In this document: piece after piece, positions 42,841 through 52,429 of the stretch
Layout of the letters: the number at the start of each line of letters is the position of its first letter
How positions within the stretch are numbered: the first letter of the stretch is position 1
NCBI GenBank assembly: GCA_964384215.1
Contig: CAYLLB010000004.1
Span: forward strand, 78,811 to 142,810
Source: JAJFUV01 sp964384215
GTDB lineage: Bacteria; Acidobacteriota; Terriglobia; Bryobacterales; Bryobacteraceae
DNA: 64,000 bases
Direction of reading: 5' to 3'
Notes under the pieces: model-generated
Told to the model about the DNA's origin: nothing
Seen by the model: only the letters and a program-made list of their open reading frames with translations
Databases searched by the model: none
Made by a program: the position numbers and the translations under genes

Positions 42841-43928
42841 TTTTCCAACCACCTTTGCATGAAGGCGACTCCGCTTTCGACGCGGATCTCGTGTCCGCCG
42901 TCGTGCAGATCTATCCCGATGCGATCCTCGATGCCAAGCTTGCGATAGTGCTCGCGCGAGGCGTCAAGCTCCTCGATCACCTGCGGCCACCACGCGATGC
43001 CGTCCGCCTTGCCGGTCTGAACCAGCAGCGGGCGCGGGCAGATCAGGCTCACGACATCGCTGTCGGTGAATTCCGTGAGCCAGCCCCGGAAGAAGGCGTG
43101 CTCTTCGGCGGTCTCCAGGAAACAGCTATATCGCTTGTCGGGGATTACCATCTTGTTGCGGCGATGATTGAACCAGGCGCAAACCACGGCGCACTGGATG
43201 CGCGGTTCGAGCGGCGCCCAGAACATGGTGGCCATTCCGCCCAGGCTGATGCCCCACATGCCTACGCGCTTGCTGTCGATGCGCTTGTCTTTCAAGACCT
43301 CGTCAAGCAACCGGGACATGCGCGTGAATTCGATCCCGGGCAACGTGGTATCGGCAAGCCGCGCCAACCGCTCCATGCGATTGCGCTTCTCGGCCGTGGC
43401 GAGATTGAACGGGGCCAGCACGGCGAAGCCGGCCTTGATGAGGGCATGGCCGTAATCGTGGTACGCATTCTCGGCGTCCCCCACGCCGAAGACCCGCTCG
43501 GGGTAGCTGCCAATGCCGTGCTGCGCGATGACCAGAGGAACGGCCCCCTTCGAGCATTCCGGAAACACCAGCAGCCCTTCAGCCTTCAGGCCGCTCGTGA
43601 GCGGCAGGGAGATCCATACGGCCGAGTGCGCGACGTCGGGGCGGGGGCTTCGTTCAAGTTTGCCAGCGGCTTTCCAGTCGGGCGGGGCAAGCATCCGGCG
43701 GTAGCGCGCCCGGTTCGGCTCCACGCTCTTCAGGAAGAGAGGCACGCTCTGGTAGGAGCGGTCCCACGCCTTGCGCGCGCGTTCCGGATAATCGCGCACC
43801 AGGTAATCGCGGAAGTATTGCTCGATCTGATCCGCATACTGCTGGTTGCGAGTGAGCGCCGGCTCGGGCAGATCGGCGCCGGCCGCCATAGCGGCCGCGA
43901 ACATGAGCATGAGCAATCCTCGTAGCAT
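42837..43928 (-). CDS. Exported alpha/beta hydrolase
   Basis: 363 residues with a signal peptide ending near AAGAD. Alpha/beta-hydrolase elements: PLVIAQHGIGSYPE (oxyanion region), VGMWGISLGGMATM (nucleophile elbow Ser), ICPRPLLVQTGKADG (acid region) and DLHDGGHEI (His). Resembles acetyl-xylan-esterase/dienelactone-hydrolase-like exported enzymes of Acidobacteriota. Upstream partner of the beta-lactamase-like gene. Confidence 0.78.
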   Translation of the reverse strand: MLRGLLMLMFAAAMAAGADLPEPALTRNQQYADQIEQYFRDYLVRDYPERARKAWDRSYQSVPLFLKSVEPNRARYRRMLAPPDWKAAGKLERSPRPDVAHSAVWISLPLTSGLKAEGLLVFPECSKGAVPLVIAQHGIGSYPERVFGVGDAENAYHDYGHALIKAGFAVLAPFNLATAEKRNRMERLARLADTTLPGIEFTRMSRLLDEVLKDKRIDSKRVGMWGISLGGMATMFWAPLEPRIQCAVVCAWFNHRRNKMVIPDKRYSCFLETAEEHAFFRGWLTEFTDSDVVSLICPRPLLVQTGKADGIAWWPQVIEELDASREHYRKLGIEDRIGIDLHDGGHEIRVESGVAFMQRWLEK

Positions 43929-43938
43929 GATTTCCCCT

Positions 43939-44460
43939 TTATAGGAAACCGCGCAGGCGCGCGAGCAGAACTACGGCCATGTCCTGTGCGTGCGACATGC
44001 GGCCGTCAGACATCATCGAGTCGAGTTCAGACAGCGTACACTCCTGGTTCTCGATTGTTTCGGCGCCGGGCTTCGGTTCGGCGACTTTTACGGCGTCAGG
44101 CGCGAAATAGCAATAGATACGCGCGCGCAGCCGCCCGGTATCGGGATCGACCGCCCCCAGGAATTGAAGTTTCCCAGCTTCGTAGCCGGTCTCTTCCAAC
44201 AGTTCACGCCTCGCGGCCGCTTCGCGGGACTCGTCTTTTGGGTCGATGTGGCCGCTCGGCAGTTCGAGCGACATACGATCCAGCGCGGGCCTGTACTGGC
44301 GAACCAGGGGCACTTTCCCATCGCCGGTGACGGCAAGAACGGTCACGCAATCCGGGGAATCGATCCAGTAAAACGGCTGGGCGGAGACTTCGGATGTCTT
44401 CTCCACAAGCCGGAACCACCGGGTCGTGTAGACATCCCGTGTGCCGGGAGACATGGTCAT
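43939..44460 (-). CDS. NUDIX hydrolase (ADP-ribose pyrophosphatase-like)
   Basis: 173 residues. The Nudix box is GHIDPKDESREAAARRELLE followed by ETGY; the RELLEETG core and E-x7-RE are intact, but there are six rather than five residues between the first Gly and the Glu. Overall layout (VRQYRPALDRMSLELPSG before the box) matches ADP-ribose pyrophosphatases. Cytoplasmic housecleaning role likely. ATG 44460 or 44454 could start. Confidence 0.85.
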   Translation of the reverse strand: MTMSPGTRDVYTTRWFRLVEKTSEVSAQPFYWIDSPDCVTVLAVTGDGKVPLVRQYRPALDRMSLELPSGHIDPKDESREAAARRELLEETGYEAGKLQFLGAVDPDTGRLRARIYCYFAPDAVKVAEPKPGAETIENQECTLSELDSMMSDGRMSHAQDMAVVLLARLRGFL

Positions 44461-44505
44461 AATCCGACCCAGTGTACCGTATGGAAATGCCGGGGTGCCT
44501 CCAGT

Positions 44506-45510
44506 CTACTTCTTCAGGTAGCGCCCCAGGAAGGTGTAAATCTCCTGCCGCGACTCTTTCGCCAGCTTGGTGTCCAGCCGGTTGAACAAGTGCCCGCCCG
44601 GAGCGTCCTGGTAAATCTTGTATTCGAACTTCTTGCCCTCGGCCTTCAGCGCGGCGATCAGGCGCTGGACTTCGAGGACGTTCACGTCCTCATCGTTGGT
44701 GTTGGTGTGGATGAGCAACGGCGTCTGAAGTTTGGCCGCGTGCGAGACCGGAGAACGCCGGAGATACTCCGCAATGTCTTCTTGCACGGTCTTGCCGATA
44801 TGGCCGGGTGCGGAGAATATCGCGCGGTAGTCTTCATTGTGGTAGCCCAACCGCGCCACCAGGTCGCTGACAGGGACTCCAGCGTAGGCGCACGCATAGG
44901 CCTTGGGGTGCTCGAAGATGTTCATCAGCGCAATCATTCCGCCGTGGCTCCAGCCGATGATGGCCACGCGCTGGGGATCGAGGAACGGGTAGGTCTCTAG
45001 CATCCATTGCATCCCGGCGAATACGTCGTCGTTCTCACGCCCGCCGTAGTCAATGGCGTCATAGAAGGCCGCGCCGTAACCGGTCGAACCGCGGTAGTCC
45101 GGCGCGATGATCGAGTACCCCTGCCCGATCAACTCGCGCAGGATGTTCAGGTAGCCGGTGTTGAAACTCGAATGCACTCCGCCGTGCGCCAGGACGATGA
45201 GCGGATGCTTGCCAGCCCGGTCGAGTTTCTTCGGAATGAAGGTGTAGGCGCGGATGATCATCGGGTTCTGGGCGCCGGGCGCGGTCGGGTTCGGAACATA
45301 GCGCGGGGGCAGGCTGGTGTAGGACACCTTGTTGCACTCGGCGATGTCGCCCAGCCGGACGCCCCACGCATGGTCCTCGATCGTTTTCAGGATCTGGTCC
45401 AGGCGATGATCGGGTTGCTCTTCCGAGGATGGCGGTGCCGCAGGCTGCGGTGCTTGCGGCTGGCCGAAGGCTAAAATGCCGGACACGAACACTATTCCAA
45501 TGATTTTCAT
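44506..45510 (-). CDS. Exported prolyl-oligopeptidase-like alpha/beta hydrolase (S9)
   Basis: 334 residues with a signal peptide ending near LAFGQ. Catalytic domain: LIVLAHGGVHSSFN, IIAPDYRGSTGYG, nucleophile elbow IIGWSHGGMIAL, TNDEDVNVLE (Asp) and APGGHLFN (His). This is the S9 dipeptidyl/prolyl-peptidase catalytic domain without its beta-propeller. Substrate unknown. Confidence 0.82.
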   Translation of the reverse strand: MKIIGIVFVSGILAFGQPQAPQPAAPPSSEEQPDHRLDQILKTIEDHAWGVRLGDIAECNKVSYTSLPPRYVPNPTAPGAQNPMIIRAYTFIPKKLDRAGKHPLIVLAHGGVHSSFNTGYLNILRELIGQGYSIIAPDYRGSTGYGAAFYDAIDYGGRENDDVFAGMQWMLETYPFLDPQRVAIIGWSHGGMIALMNIFEHPKAYACAYAGVPVSDLVARLGYHNEDYRAIFSAPGHIGKTVQEDIAEYLRRSPVSHAAKLQTPLLIHTNTNDEDVNVLEVQRLIAALKAEGKKFEYKIYQDAPGGHLFNRLDTKLAKESRQEIYTFLGRYLKK

Positions 45511-45540
45511 GTCTATCGACGATGGTAGCCCAAACCCGAA

Positions 45541-46701
45541 TTACTTGATCAGTTCGTAGCGGGGCTCGTCGGTGAGCGTGAGCGAATGGCCGCCGGCGAG
45601 CGCAACGCTGTGCGTCGAGGTGGCGCGCGTCCAGTACGCGAGCTTCCTCTGCTTGCCGCGCGCGAATTCGAGCACGTAGTCGTCCGCGCCGCCCGCTTTC
45701 AGACGCCGCACGAAGCGGTAGCCAACCAACTCGGAGGTCAGGCGGCGAGCCGCGTTGTAGGCTGGCTTCGGATCGTAGACCGGCGTGCGGCCCTCGAAAT
45801 ACGGGAACAATACCGTGCCGAAGTGGTGCTCCTTTTCTTTCGCGTCGGCGCCGTCGTCGTGCCAGTCGTACCAGATGGACAGCGGAACGCCGCAGGCGAT
45901 GTTATGCAGCCATTGCCGCGCCAGATACTTGCCTTGTAACTCAATGCTAAGTCCGGTAGCGATGTCGGAGTAACCCCACTCGCCTGAGTAAATGGGGATC
46001 GCCTTGCCTTTGGGCGCGTAACGCGCGATCATGGCGCGCAGCTTGGCGTACTCCTCCGCCGTGGATTCCGGATCGAATCGCCGGTATGGATGCACCGAGA
46101 CCGCATCCCAGTACTCAAGCAGGCCGGCCTTGAAGCAGGCTTCCAGGAACGGCATGTCGATGCGCGAGGTCGCGGGTCCGATGTACTTCTCTTTCGGCGC
46201 GGCGCCGCGGATGGCTTTGCCGGTTGCGAGGGCCAGCTTTGAGTAATCCCCGGCGTCCGGCGCGGGCTTCCAGAACTGTTTGATGTTGGGTTCGTTCCAC
46301 ATCTCCCACAGGATGCCCTTACCCTGGAAGTGCTTCACGGCAGCGGAGGCAAAGCGGGCGAAAGCCTGGCGGCCCTCGTCGGTGTGCGGCGGAAGATCGT
46401 TGTCATAGAGCTTGTTGGTGTAGTCGAGGATGAACAGTGCGCGGATGCCGTAAGGCTTCAGCGCTGTGAGCAGCCGCTCGTAGGCCGAAAAATCGTAAAC
46501 GCCTTTCTCTTTTTCGATGGACGCCCAGTGGAAGTCCATGCGCACCCACCGGAAGCCGCCCGCGGCGAGCATTTCCATCTCGCCGGGGCGGGGATCGGTA
46601 AAGTGTATGTTGACGCCCACGCTATCAGCGGCAAAAGGCGCTGCGGCGTGGGCAGAAACCGCCGCCAGCACTCCTGCGAGCAAACGGATTCTCCAACTCA
46701 T
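45541..46701 (-). CDS. Exported clan A glycoside hydrolase
   Basis: 386 residues with a signal peptide (about 1-20). TIM-barrel with acid/base Glu in LWEMWNEPNIK and nucleophile Glu in IYSGEWGYS, plus DAVSVHPYRR, as in GH5/GH39-like clan A glycosidases. ATGA overlap with the upstream M20 peptidase gene. Sugar specificity not readable. Confidence 0.8.
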   Translation of the reverse strand: MSWRIRLLAGVLAAVSAHAAAPFAADSVGVNIHFTDPRPGEMEMLAAGGFRWVRMDFHWASIEKEKGVYDFSAYERLLTALKPYGIRALFILDYTNKLYDNDLPPHTDEGRQAFARFASAAVKHFQGKGILWEMWNEPNIKQFWKPAPDAGDYSKLALATGKAIRGAAPKEKYIGPATSRIDMPFLEACFKAGLLEYWDAVSVHPYRRFDPESTAEEYAKLRAMIARYAPKGKAIPIYSGEWGYSDIATGLSIELQGKYLARQWLHNIACGVPLSIWYDWHDDGADAKEKEHHFGTVLFPYFEGRTPVYDPKPAYNAARRLTSELVGYRFVRRLKAGGADDYVLEFARGKQRKLAYWTRATSTHSVALAGGHSLTLTDEPRYELIK

Positions 46702-48056
46702 TTGCCCAATAGCTCCAGGTAACGCGCTACCGCTTCGATGCCGCGGTAGAAATTGGGCAGGTGGAACTTCTCGTTGGGCGCGTGCAGGTTATCGTCGGGC
46801 AGGCCAAAGCCCATCAGGACGCTGGGGAAGCCCAGGTACTTATCGAACAGTCCGACGATGGGAATGGACCCGCCGGAGCGGATGTAAACCGTCTCGGTTC
46901 CGAAATACTGATTGAGCGCCTGTGCGGCAGCGCGCACGAAGGGGCTTTCGGGATCGATCAGGGAAGGCGCTGCGCCGTGGATGAACTTGGTTTCCACTGT
47001 CACGCCTTTCGGACAAGCCGCCGCAACGGCGAGCTTCAATTGCTCGAAGGCTTCCTCGGGCTGCTGGTCCGGCACCAGGCGGGTGCTGATCTTGGCGACG
47101 GCGCGCGCCGGGATCACGGTCTTGGCTCCATCTCCCACGAACCCGCCCCGGATGCCGTGCACTTCGAGCGTGGGCCGCGCCCAGGTACGGTCAAGAATGG
47201 ATCGACCCGGTTCGCCAGTCAGTTCCTTCACGCCGACTTCCTTGCTGCGGTACTCCTCTTCGTTGAACGGCAGGCGCGCCCATGCGTCGAGTTCCTTCTG
47301 GCTGGGCTTCTGCACCCGATCATAGAAGCCGGGGATGAGGATGTGCCCGTCCGCATCCTTCAGCTTGGTGAGGATCTCGGCGATCGCCATGATCGGATTC
47401 GGCGCCACTCCGCCGTACATGCCCGAGTGCAGGTCGTGATCGGCGCCTTGCACCCAGATCTCGCAATAGTTCATGCCGCGCAAGCCCGTGCAGATGGTGG
47501 GCAAGTTCGGTGCGAACATCTCGGTGTCGCAGATCAGCGCCGCGTCGGCTTTCAGGCGCGCGGGGCGCGATTCGACGTACTTGGCGATGTGCTCGCCGCC
47601 CGTTTCTTCCTCGCCCTCCAGCAGAAACCGCACGTTGACGGGGAGCTTGCCCGTGGTCTTCAGCAGCGCCTCCACCGCCTTCATCAGGATGTAGGTCTGG
47701 CCCTTGTCGTCGCAGGCGCCGCGCGCGTAGAGATTGTCCCCGCGCACGGTCGGTTCGAACGGCGGCGTTTTCCATTCCTCGAGCGGCTCCACCGGCTGCA
47801 CGTCGTAGTGTCCGTACAGGAGCAGCGTCGGCTTGCCCGGCGCGCCCAGCCATTCGCTGTATACCAGCGGGTGGCGCCCCTTGGATTCCAGCAATTCGAC
47901 GCCGTTGAGGCCCGCCGCGCGCATTTCCCCGGCCACGAACTCGGCGGCGCGCCGCACGTCGGCGGCGTGCTCGGGCAGCGTGCTGATGCTGGGAATACGG
48001 AGGAAAGTCTTGAGCCCCTCCAGGAAAGCTTCGCGGTGCTGTTCGTAGTAGCTCAT
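46698..48056 (-). CDS. M20-family metallopeptidase (dipeptidase)
   Basis: 452 residues. Di-zinc M20 motifs in order: YGHYDVQPVEP (His/Asp), RGACDDKGQ (bridging Asp), EGEEETGGEH (catalytic and ligand Glu), ICDTEMF (Asp) and NLHAPNEKF (His). A dimerisation domain sits between. No signal peptide. ATGA-coupled to the glycosidase gene downstream. Confidence 0.92.
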   Translation of the reverse strand: MSYYEQHREAFLEGLKTFLRIPSISTLPEHAADVRRAAEFVAGEMRAAGLNGVELLESKGRHPLVYSEWLGAPGKPTLLLYGHYDVQPVEPLEEWKTPPFEPTVRGDNLYARGACDDKGQTYILMKAVEALLKTTGKLPVNVRFLLEGEEETGGEHIAKYVESRPARLKADAALICDTEMFAPNLPTICTGLRGMNYCEIWVQGADHDLHSGMYGGVAPNPIMAIAEILTKLKDADGHILIPGFYDRVQKPSQKELDAWARLPFNEEEYRSKEVGVKELTGEPGRSILDRTWARPTLEVHGIRGGFVGDGAKTVIPARAVAKISTRLVPDQQPEEAFEQLKLAVAAACPKGVTVETKFIHGAAPSLIDPESPFVRAAAQALNQYFGTETVYIRSGGSIPIVGLFDKYLGFPSVLMGFGLPDDNLHAPNEKFHLPNFYRGIEAVARYLELLGK

Positions 48057-48100
48057 AACACCTCAGGTTACAATGAAAGCGCTACCTCCGAACTGGGGCC

Positions 48101-49999
48101 ATGTCTGAAAACCGCCTGGCGCGCGAAAAGAGTCCATATCTGTTGCAGCACGCCCACAATCCCGTGGACTGGTATCCGTGGGGTGAAGAGGCGTTCGAGA
48201 AGGCCCGTCTGGAGGACAAGCCCATCTTCTTATCAGTGGGGTATTCCACCTGCCACTGGTGTCACGTCATGGAGCGGGAGTCTTTCGAGAATCCCGCCAT
48301 CGCCGAAGCGATGAACCAGCATTTCGTTCCGGTCAAAGTGGACCGGGAAGAGCGCCCCGATGTGGACCGCATCTATATGCTGTTCGTGCAGGCCTCGACG
48401 GGCGGAGGAGGCTGGCCGATGTCAGTGTGGCTTACTCCGGACCTGGTCCCGTTTTACGGCGGCACGTACTTTCCACCTGTGGATGCGGGCGGGCGGCCCG
48501 GGTTCCTGACCGTGCTCGGACGGATCGCGGAGGCATGGTCCAGCGGCAGGCAGCGCATACGCGAGGCCGGCGCGAACGCTTTGGAACAGTTGCGAGTTTA
48601 CATAGAACCGGCGCGGCGCTCGGGCATGCTGGACGAGGACGTTCTTGATGCCGGCTTTCGCGCGTTCCGGGCAACGTTCGATCCGGCGCGCGGAGGTTTC
48701 GAGACCGCGCCCAAGTTCCCGCGTCCCGTGACCTTGAATTTCCTGCTGGCCTACTGGCGGCGGACCCGCAACCAGGAAGCGCTGGACATGGCGCTGGCGA
48801 CCTTGCGGGGCATGGCCCGCGGCGGCATGCGCGATCATCTCGGCGGGGGCTTCCACCGCTACTCGGTGGACGAGCGCTGGTTCCTGCCGCACTTCGAGAA
48901 GATGCTGTATGACCAGGCCCAATTGGCCTCGGCATACCTGGACGCGTTCCGGATTTCGGGAGACAATGCCCTGGCCGAAGTGGCGCGCGGGATCCTGGAG
49001 TATGTTCTTCGCGACATGACCAGTGCGCAGGGCGCTTTCTATTCGGCCGAGGACGCCGACAGCCTGGTCGGTACCGCGTCCGGCAGCAAAGTAGGTGAGG
49101 GTGCGTTCTATGTCTGGACCAGGGACGAGATCATTGCTGCGCTGGGCGAACCGTTGGGGGAACTCTTCGCACGGCACTACGGCGCTGAGGCCGGCGGCAA
49201 CGTCCGCCACGACTTCCACGGCGAATTCCTCTCGAAGAACATTCTCTACGAAGCCGTGCCCATAGGTGATGCGGACCGCGCGGCAATTGATGAAGCCCGC
49301 GCGCGCCTCCTGAAAGCCCGATCAAAACGCCCCCGGCCGCACCTGGACGACAAGATTCTCACCGGTTGGAACGGGCTCATGATCTCGGCCTTTGCCAAGG
49401 CAGCCCATGTGCTCGGCGACAAGGCGTACCTGAATGCCGCGCGCCGCGCTGCGGAGTTCATCTGGAACAGTATGTACGCGCCCGGATCCGGTGTGCTGAT
49501 GCGCCGGTACCGGGGCGGGGAAGCCGCCATCCCGGGCTTTCTGGACGACTACGTCTCGTTCGCCCAGTCGCTCGCGGACCTGCACGAAGTGACCGGCGAG
49601 CCCGGGTATCTTGAAAAAGCGATCCTTTTGACGGACTCGTTCATCCAACGTTTTGAGGACGGTAATTCCGGCGGTTTTTATGCGACCGAGGAGAACAGCG
49701 ACGACCTGGTGCTGCGCATCAAGGACGATTACGACGGTGCCGAACCGTCGGCGAACTCCCTGGCCGCTATCCTGCTCTTGCGCATGGCGCGGTTCACTTG
49801 CCGTGAGGACTACCAGCGCGCGGCGGACCGAACCCTGGCGGCTTTCGTCGGGAGGCTCGCGGACGCGCCGCACGCGCTACCGCAGATGCTCGTGGCCTAC
49901 ATACGCGCGCTCGAGCAGCCCCGGAACGTCTGTGAAGATCCCCGCACTCGCGCCGCCCTCACCGGCGACGTGGCGGGATTTGATGGAATATCTAAGTAA
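48101..49999 (+). CDS. DUF255/YyaL thioredoxin-domain protein
   Basis: 632 residues. The N-terminal thioredoxin-like DUF255 domain (about 4-160) carries SVGYSTCHWCHVMERESF. The C-terminal part is an (alpha/alpha)6 toroid similar to N-acylglucosamine 2-epimerases, with HFEKMLYDQAQL and SANSLAAILLLRMA. The YyaL/SPATA20 family is widespread; biochemical role unclear. Tpx follows 17 bases downstream, so an antioxidant or redox context is possible. Confidence 0.9.
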   Translation: MSENRLAREKSPYLLQHAHNPVDWYPWGEEAFEKARLEDKPIFLSVGYSTCHWCHVMERESFENPAIAEAMNQHFVPVKVDREERPDVDRIYMLFVQASTGGGGWPMSVWLTPDLVPFYGGTYFPPVDAGGRPGFLTVLGRIAEAWSSGRQRIREAGANALEQLRVYIEPARRSGMLDEDVLDAGFRAFRATFDPARGGFETAPKFPRPVTLNFLLAYWRRTRNQEALDMALATLRGMARGGMRDHLGGGFHRYSVDERWFLPHFEKMLYDQAQLASAYLDAFRISGDNALAEVARGILEYVLRDMTSAQGAFYSAEDADSLVGTASGSKVGEGAFYVWTRDEIIAALGEPLGELFARHYGAEAGGNVRHDFHGEFLSKNILYEAVPIGDADRAAIDEARARLLKARSKRPRPHLDDKILTGWNGLMISAFAKAAHVLGDKAYLNAARRAAEFIWNSMYAPGSGVLMRRYRGGEAAIPGFLDDYVSFAQSLADLHEVTGEPGYLEKAILLTDSFIQRFEDGNSGGFYATEENSDDLVLRIKDDYDGAEPSANSLAAILLLRMARFTCREDYQRAADRTLAAFVGRLADAPHALPQMLVAYIRALEQPRNVCEDPRTRAALTGDVAGFDGISK

Positions 50000-50016
50000 T
50001 CTATCAAGGAGACACG

Positions 50017-50529
50017 ATGGAACGACCTGGAGCAACTACTCTCAAAGGCAATCCCTTCACGCTGATCGGACCTGAACTGAAGGTGGGCGACAAAGCCCCC
50101 GACTTCGACGTTGTCGACAACACTCTACAGCCTGTCAACCTGGCCAAGACTGCCGGCAAAGTGCGAATCTTCAGTGTGGTGCCATCGCTCGACACTCCCG
50201 TCTGCGATATGCAGACCAAGCGCTTCAATGATGAGGCGGCCAAGATGCCCGATGTGGATATTTACACGGTCAGCATGGACCTGCCTTTCGCGCAGAAGCG
50301 TTGGTGCGGCGCGTTCGGCGTCGACAACATCAAGATGGTGTCCGATCACAGGTCGGGCAGCTTCGGCGAGGCTTACGGCACCCTGATCAAGGAACTGCGC
50401 ATCGAAAGCCGCGCCATCTTCGTGGTCGACAAGGAAGGTGTTGTCCGTTACGCCGAGTACGTCAAGGAAGTGGCCGACCACCCACACTACGACGACGCGC
50501 TTAGCGTGGCCAAGAGCCTGCTGTCATAA
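50017..50529 (+). CDS. tpx: Thiol peroxidase Tpx
   Basis: 170 residues, 2-Cys atypical peroxiredoxin. Peroxidatic Cys in PSLDTPVCDMQT and resolving Cys in RWCGAFGV. Detoxifies H2O2 and small organic peroxides using thioredoxin. AAGGAG lies 8 bases before the ATG. A 9-bp hairpin follows the stop. Confidence 0.95.
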   Translation: MERPGATTLKGNPFTLIGPELKVGDKAPDFDVVDNTLQPVNLAKTAGKVRIFSVVPSLDTPVCDMQTKRFNDEAAKMPDVDIYTVSMDLPFAQKRWCGAFGVDNIKMVSDHRSGSFGEAYGTLIKELRIESRAIFVVDKEGVVRYAEYVKEVADHPHYDDALSVAKSLLS

Positions 50530-50540
50530 CCCTTCACGCG

Positions 50541-50572
50541 GTGGCAGGCATGGCGTGATCCGCGCCTGCCAC
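50541..50572 (+). terminator. Hairpin after tpx
   Basis: GTGGCAGGC (50541-50549) pairs perfectly with GCCTGCCAC (50564-50572), 12 bases after the tpx stop, with further pairing possible in the loop. No T-run follows. Confidence 0.5.
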
Positions 50573-50583
50573 TGCGGTCCAAA

Positions 50584-50612
50584 TTGCCGGTAGTGCATCC
50601 GCCCGATATACT
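50584..50612 (+). promoter_or_regulatory. Promoter for the SafE-like/NapH-like operon
   Basis: TTGCCG (50584-50589), 17-base spacer, TATACT (50607-50612, 5/6). The predicted transcription start, about 50619, is within three bases of the ATG at 50622, and no Shine-Dalgarno is present: a leaderless candidate. Confidence 0.55.
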
Positions 50613-50621
50613 CGGTTTGGT

Positions 50622-51272
50622 ATGCACGCCGCTGGTTTCTTTGCCGAAGCATTGATGCTTGGCGTCAGCTCCGGTCCTGCCTGTTTGGCCTCGTGCGGTC
50701 CCGTCCTGGTTCCTGTACTGACTGCGGAGCGGAGAACTGCCCGCGGGACGGGCGTAGCGCTCGCCGGTTTCCTTTCCGGTCGGCTGGGCGGCTATCTCCT
50801 CTTTGCCTCCATTGCGTGGTTTGCGGGCCATTCTTTGGAGGTCGCGCCTCGTGCCAGGGGCCTGGTCTTCGGGTTGGCCGGCCTGGCAATGGCCGTGTTG
50901 CTGGCGGTTTACGCGCGGGAGTTGGGTCGCACACCGGAGGACGCGCGCTGCGGAGCATGTAGGGTTACCCGGCCCCGCTCCCTCGCCGGATCCGCGCCGG
51001 CCTTGCTCGGCTTGGTGAGCGGCATTTCGCTTTGCCCTCCCTTCCTGGCAGCCGGAGTGCGCGCAACGCAGGGCCCCGGGCTGGCCGCCGCGCTGGCCTT
51101 CTTCGCCTGCTTCTTCGTAGGTACTTCCGTGTGGTTCCTGCCTTCGCTCGGACTCGGCCTCCTGCGGCGTTGGGCGGAGGTGGCCGTGGTGGCCAGACTG
51201 GTGCTGTTTGTGCTGGCCGGCTATTACGCTTACCTTGCTTTCATTCTCCTTGGAGGACTCCTGCATGGCTGA
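50622..51272 (+). CDS. SafE/DsbD-type membrane protein
   Basis: 216 residues and about six membrane helices. GPACLASCGPVLVP near the N terminus and GISLCPPF in the middle match the SafE/UreH-like or DsbD-beta membrane domain, with two Cys/Pro-rich half-helices. A CGAC pair lies in a loop. Such proteins move electrons or metals across the inner membrane. It overlaps the next Fe-S membrane gene by 8 bases, suggesting one redox unit. Confidence 0.7.
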   Translation: MHAAGFFAEALMLGVSSGPACLASCGPVLVPVLTAERRTARGTGVALAGFLSGRLGGYLLFASIAWFAGHSLEVAPRARGLVFGLAGLAMAVLLAVYARELGRTPEDARCGACRVTRPRSLAGSAPALLGLVSGISLCPPFLAAGVRATQGPGLAAALAFFACFFVGTSVWFLPSLGLGLLRRWAEVAVVARLVLFVLAGYYAYLAFILLGGLLHG

Positions 51273-52416
51273 ACCCCTGTCCGCGGGCAGACGGAGCTTC
51301 TGGCGCTCATCGCTCCTCACGCTGCCCGTGTTGCTTTGGTCGATGCTCATGTTTTCCCGCGCACTGGCGCAGCCGGGACTCGCGCCCAAGCTTGCGGCGT
51401 TTATCACGCTGGCATTTGTCGTGATCCTGTTCCACCAAATGATGCGAACCGCCGAGACCAATCGCTGGCGCAGGTACTTCTTCGTCGCGCTCGGTTTCCT
51501 GTTCCCCATCGGCTTCGTCTGGGACCTCATCGCGTTGCGCGGCTCTATGAGCATTCCGGTGGAGAGGATGATCTCCGGTGACACGCCCTTCTGTTTCCTG
51601 GCGATCCCCATGATGATCCTGCCGGCCGCGCTCACCAAGACCGTCATCTTTCCGGGCTCCATCCTGCCGACCGCGTCCAATCCGCACGCCATAGCCGCCA
51701 TGGTCTCCCTGTGGCTGGTGGCCACCTTGGTGCTCGGCAAGGGTTGGTGCGCTTACGGCTGCTTCTTCGGCGGGATCGAGGAGGGCTTCGCCTCGTTCGC
51801 GAAAAAGCCGCGCATCAAGCGGCTCGACCCGCGGTGGCGCTGGATGCCTTGGGCGGTGCTCGCCGCCGTGGTGCTGCTGTCGGCCGTCATTGTGGAGCCG
51901 GTCTACTGCAGTTGGCTGTGCCCGTTCAAGGCCGTGACCGAATATCCGCAGGTCCGCTCGCTGGAAACCGCCGCGCAGGCCGGCATCTTTATTTCCTTGT
52001 TCCTGGGCCTGGTGATCGTGCTGCCGCTCCTGACCAAGAAGCGGACGCAGTGCAGTTTCCTTTGCCCCTTCGGAGCTTTTCAATCGATCTTCAGCAAAAC
52101 CAGCGCCGTCGATGTGCGGATCGATACCGCCCGGTGCGTTCCCTGCAACCTGTGCGAGAACAATTGTCCTACGCTGTCGATCGATCGCGATGCGGTCAAA
52201 GCCGGCCGCCCGATGATGTCCTGCATGAGGTGCGGCGCCTGTGTGGACATTTGCCCGCGCGATGCCGCGGTGTGGCACATCAAGGGGACCGCACCCGGCG
52301 CAGGCGGTGAACGCGCCCGGCTCCTGCACTTGTACGCCGCCTGGGCGTTCGCGGTGATGTTCGGCGGCAGTATCATCGCCAATACTCTGTCGAAGCTGAT
52401 TGGGCTGGTTGTCTGA
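51265..52416 (+). CDS. NapH/YccM-like membrane 4Fe-4S protein
   Basis: 383 residues from ATG 51265, with GGAGG upstream inside the previous gene. About six helices; membrane-edge cysteine motifs CAYGCFFGG, CSWLCPFKA and CSFLCPFGAF (CxxxCP pattern), then two [4Fe-4S] sites CVPCNLCENNCP and CMRCGACVDICP. The NapH/NosR-like family passes quinol or membrane electrons to periplasmic enzymes. No terminal reductase gene is adjacent. Confidence 0.82.
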   Translation: MAEPLSAGRRSFWRSSLLTLPVLLWSMLMFSRALAQPGLAPKLAAFITLAFVVILFHQMMRTAETNRWRRYFFVALGFLFPIGFVWDLIALRGSMSIPVERMISGDTPFCFLAIPMMILPAALTKTVIFPGSILPTASNPHAIAAMVSLWLVATLVLGKGWCAYGCFFGGIEEGFASFAKKPRIKRLDPRWRWMPWAVLAAVVLLSAVIVEPVYCSWLCPFKAVTEYPQVRSLETAAQAGIFISLFLGLVIVLPLLTKKRTQCSFLCPFGAFQSIFSKTSAVDVRIDTARCVPCNLCENNCPTLSIDRDAVKAGRPMMSCMRCGACVDICPRDAAVWHIKGTAPGAGGERARLLHLYAAWAFAVMFGGSIIANTLSKLIGLVV

Positions 52417-52429
52417 AGGAGACGTCGCG

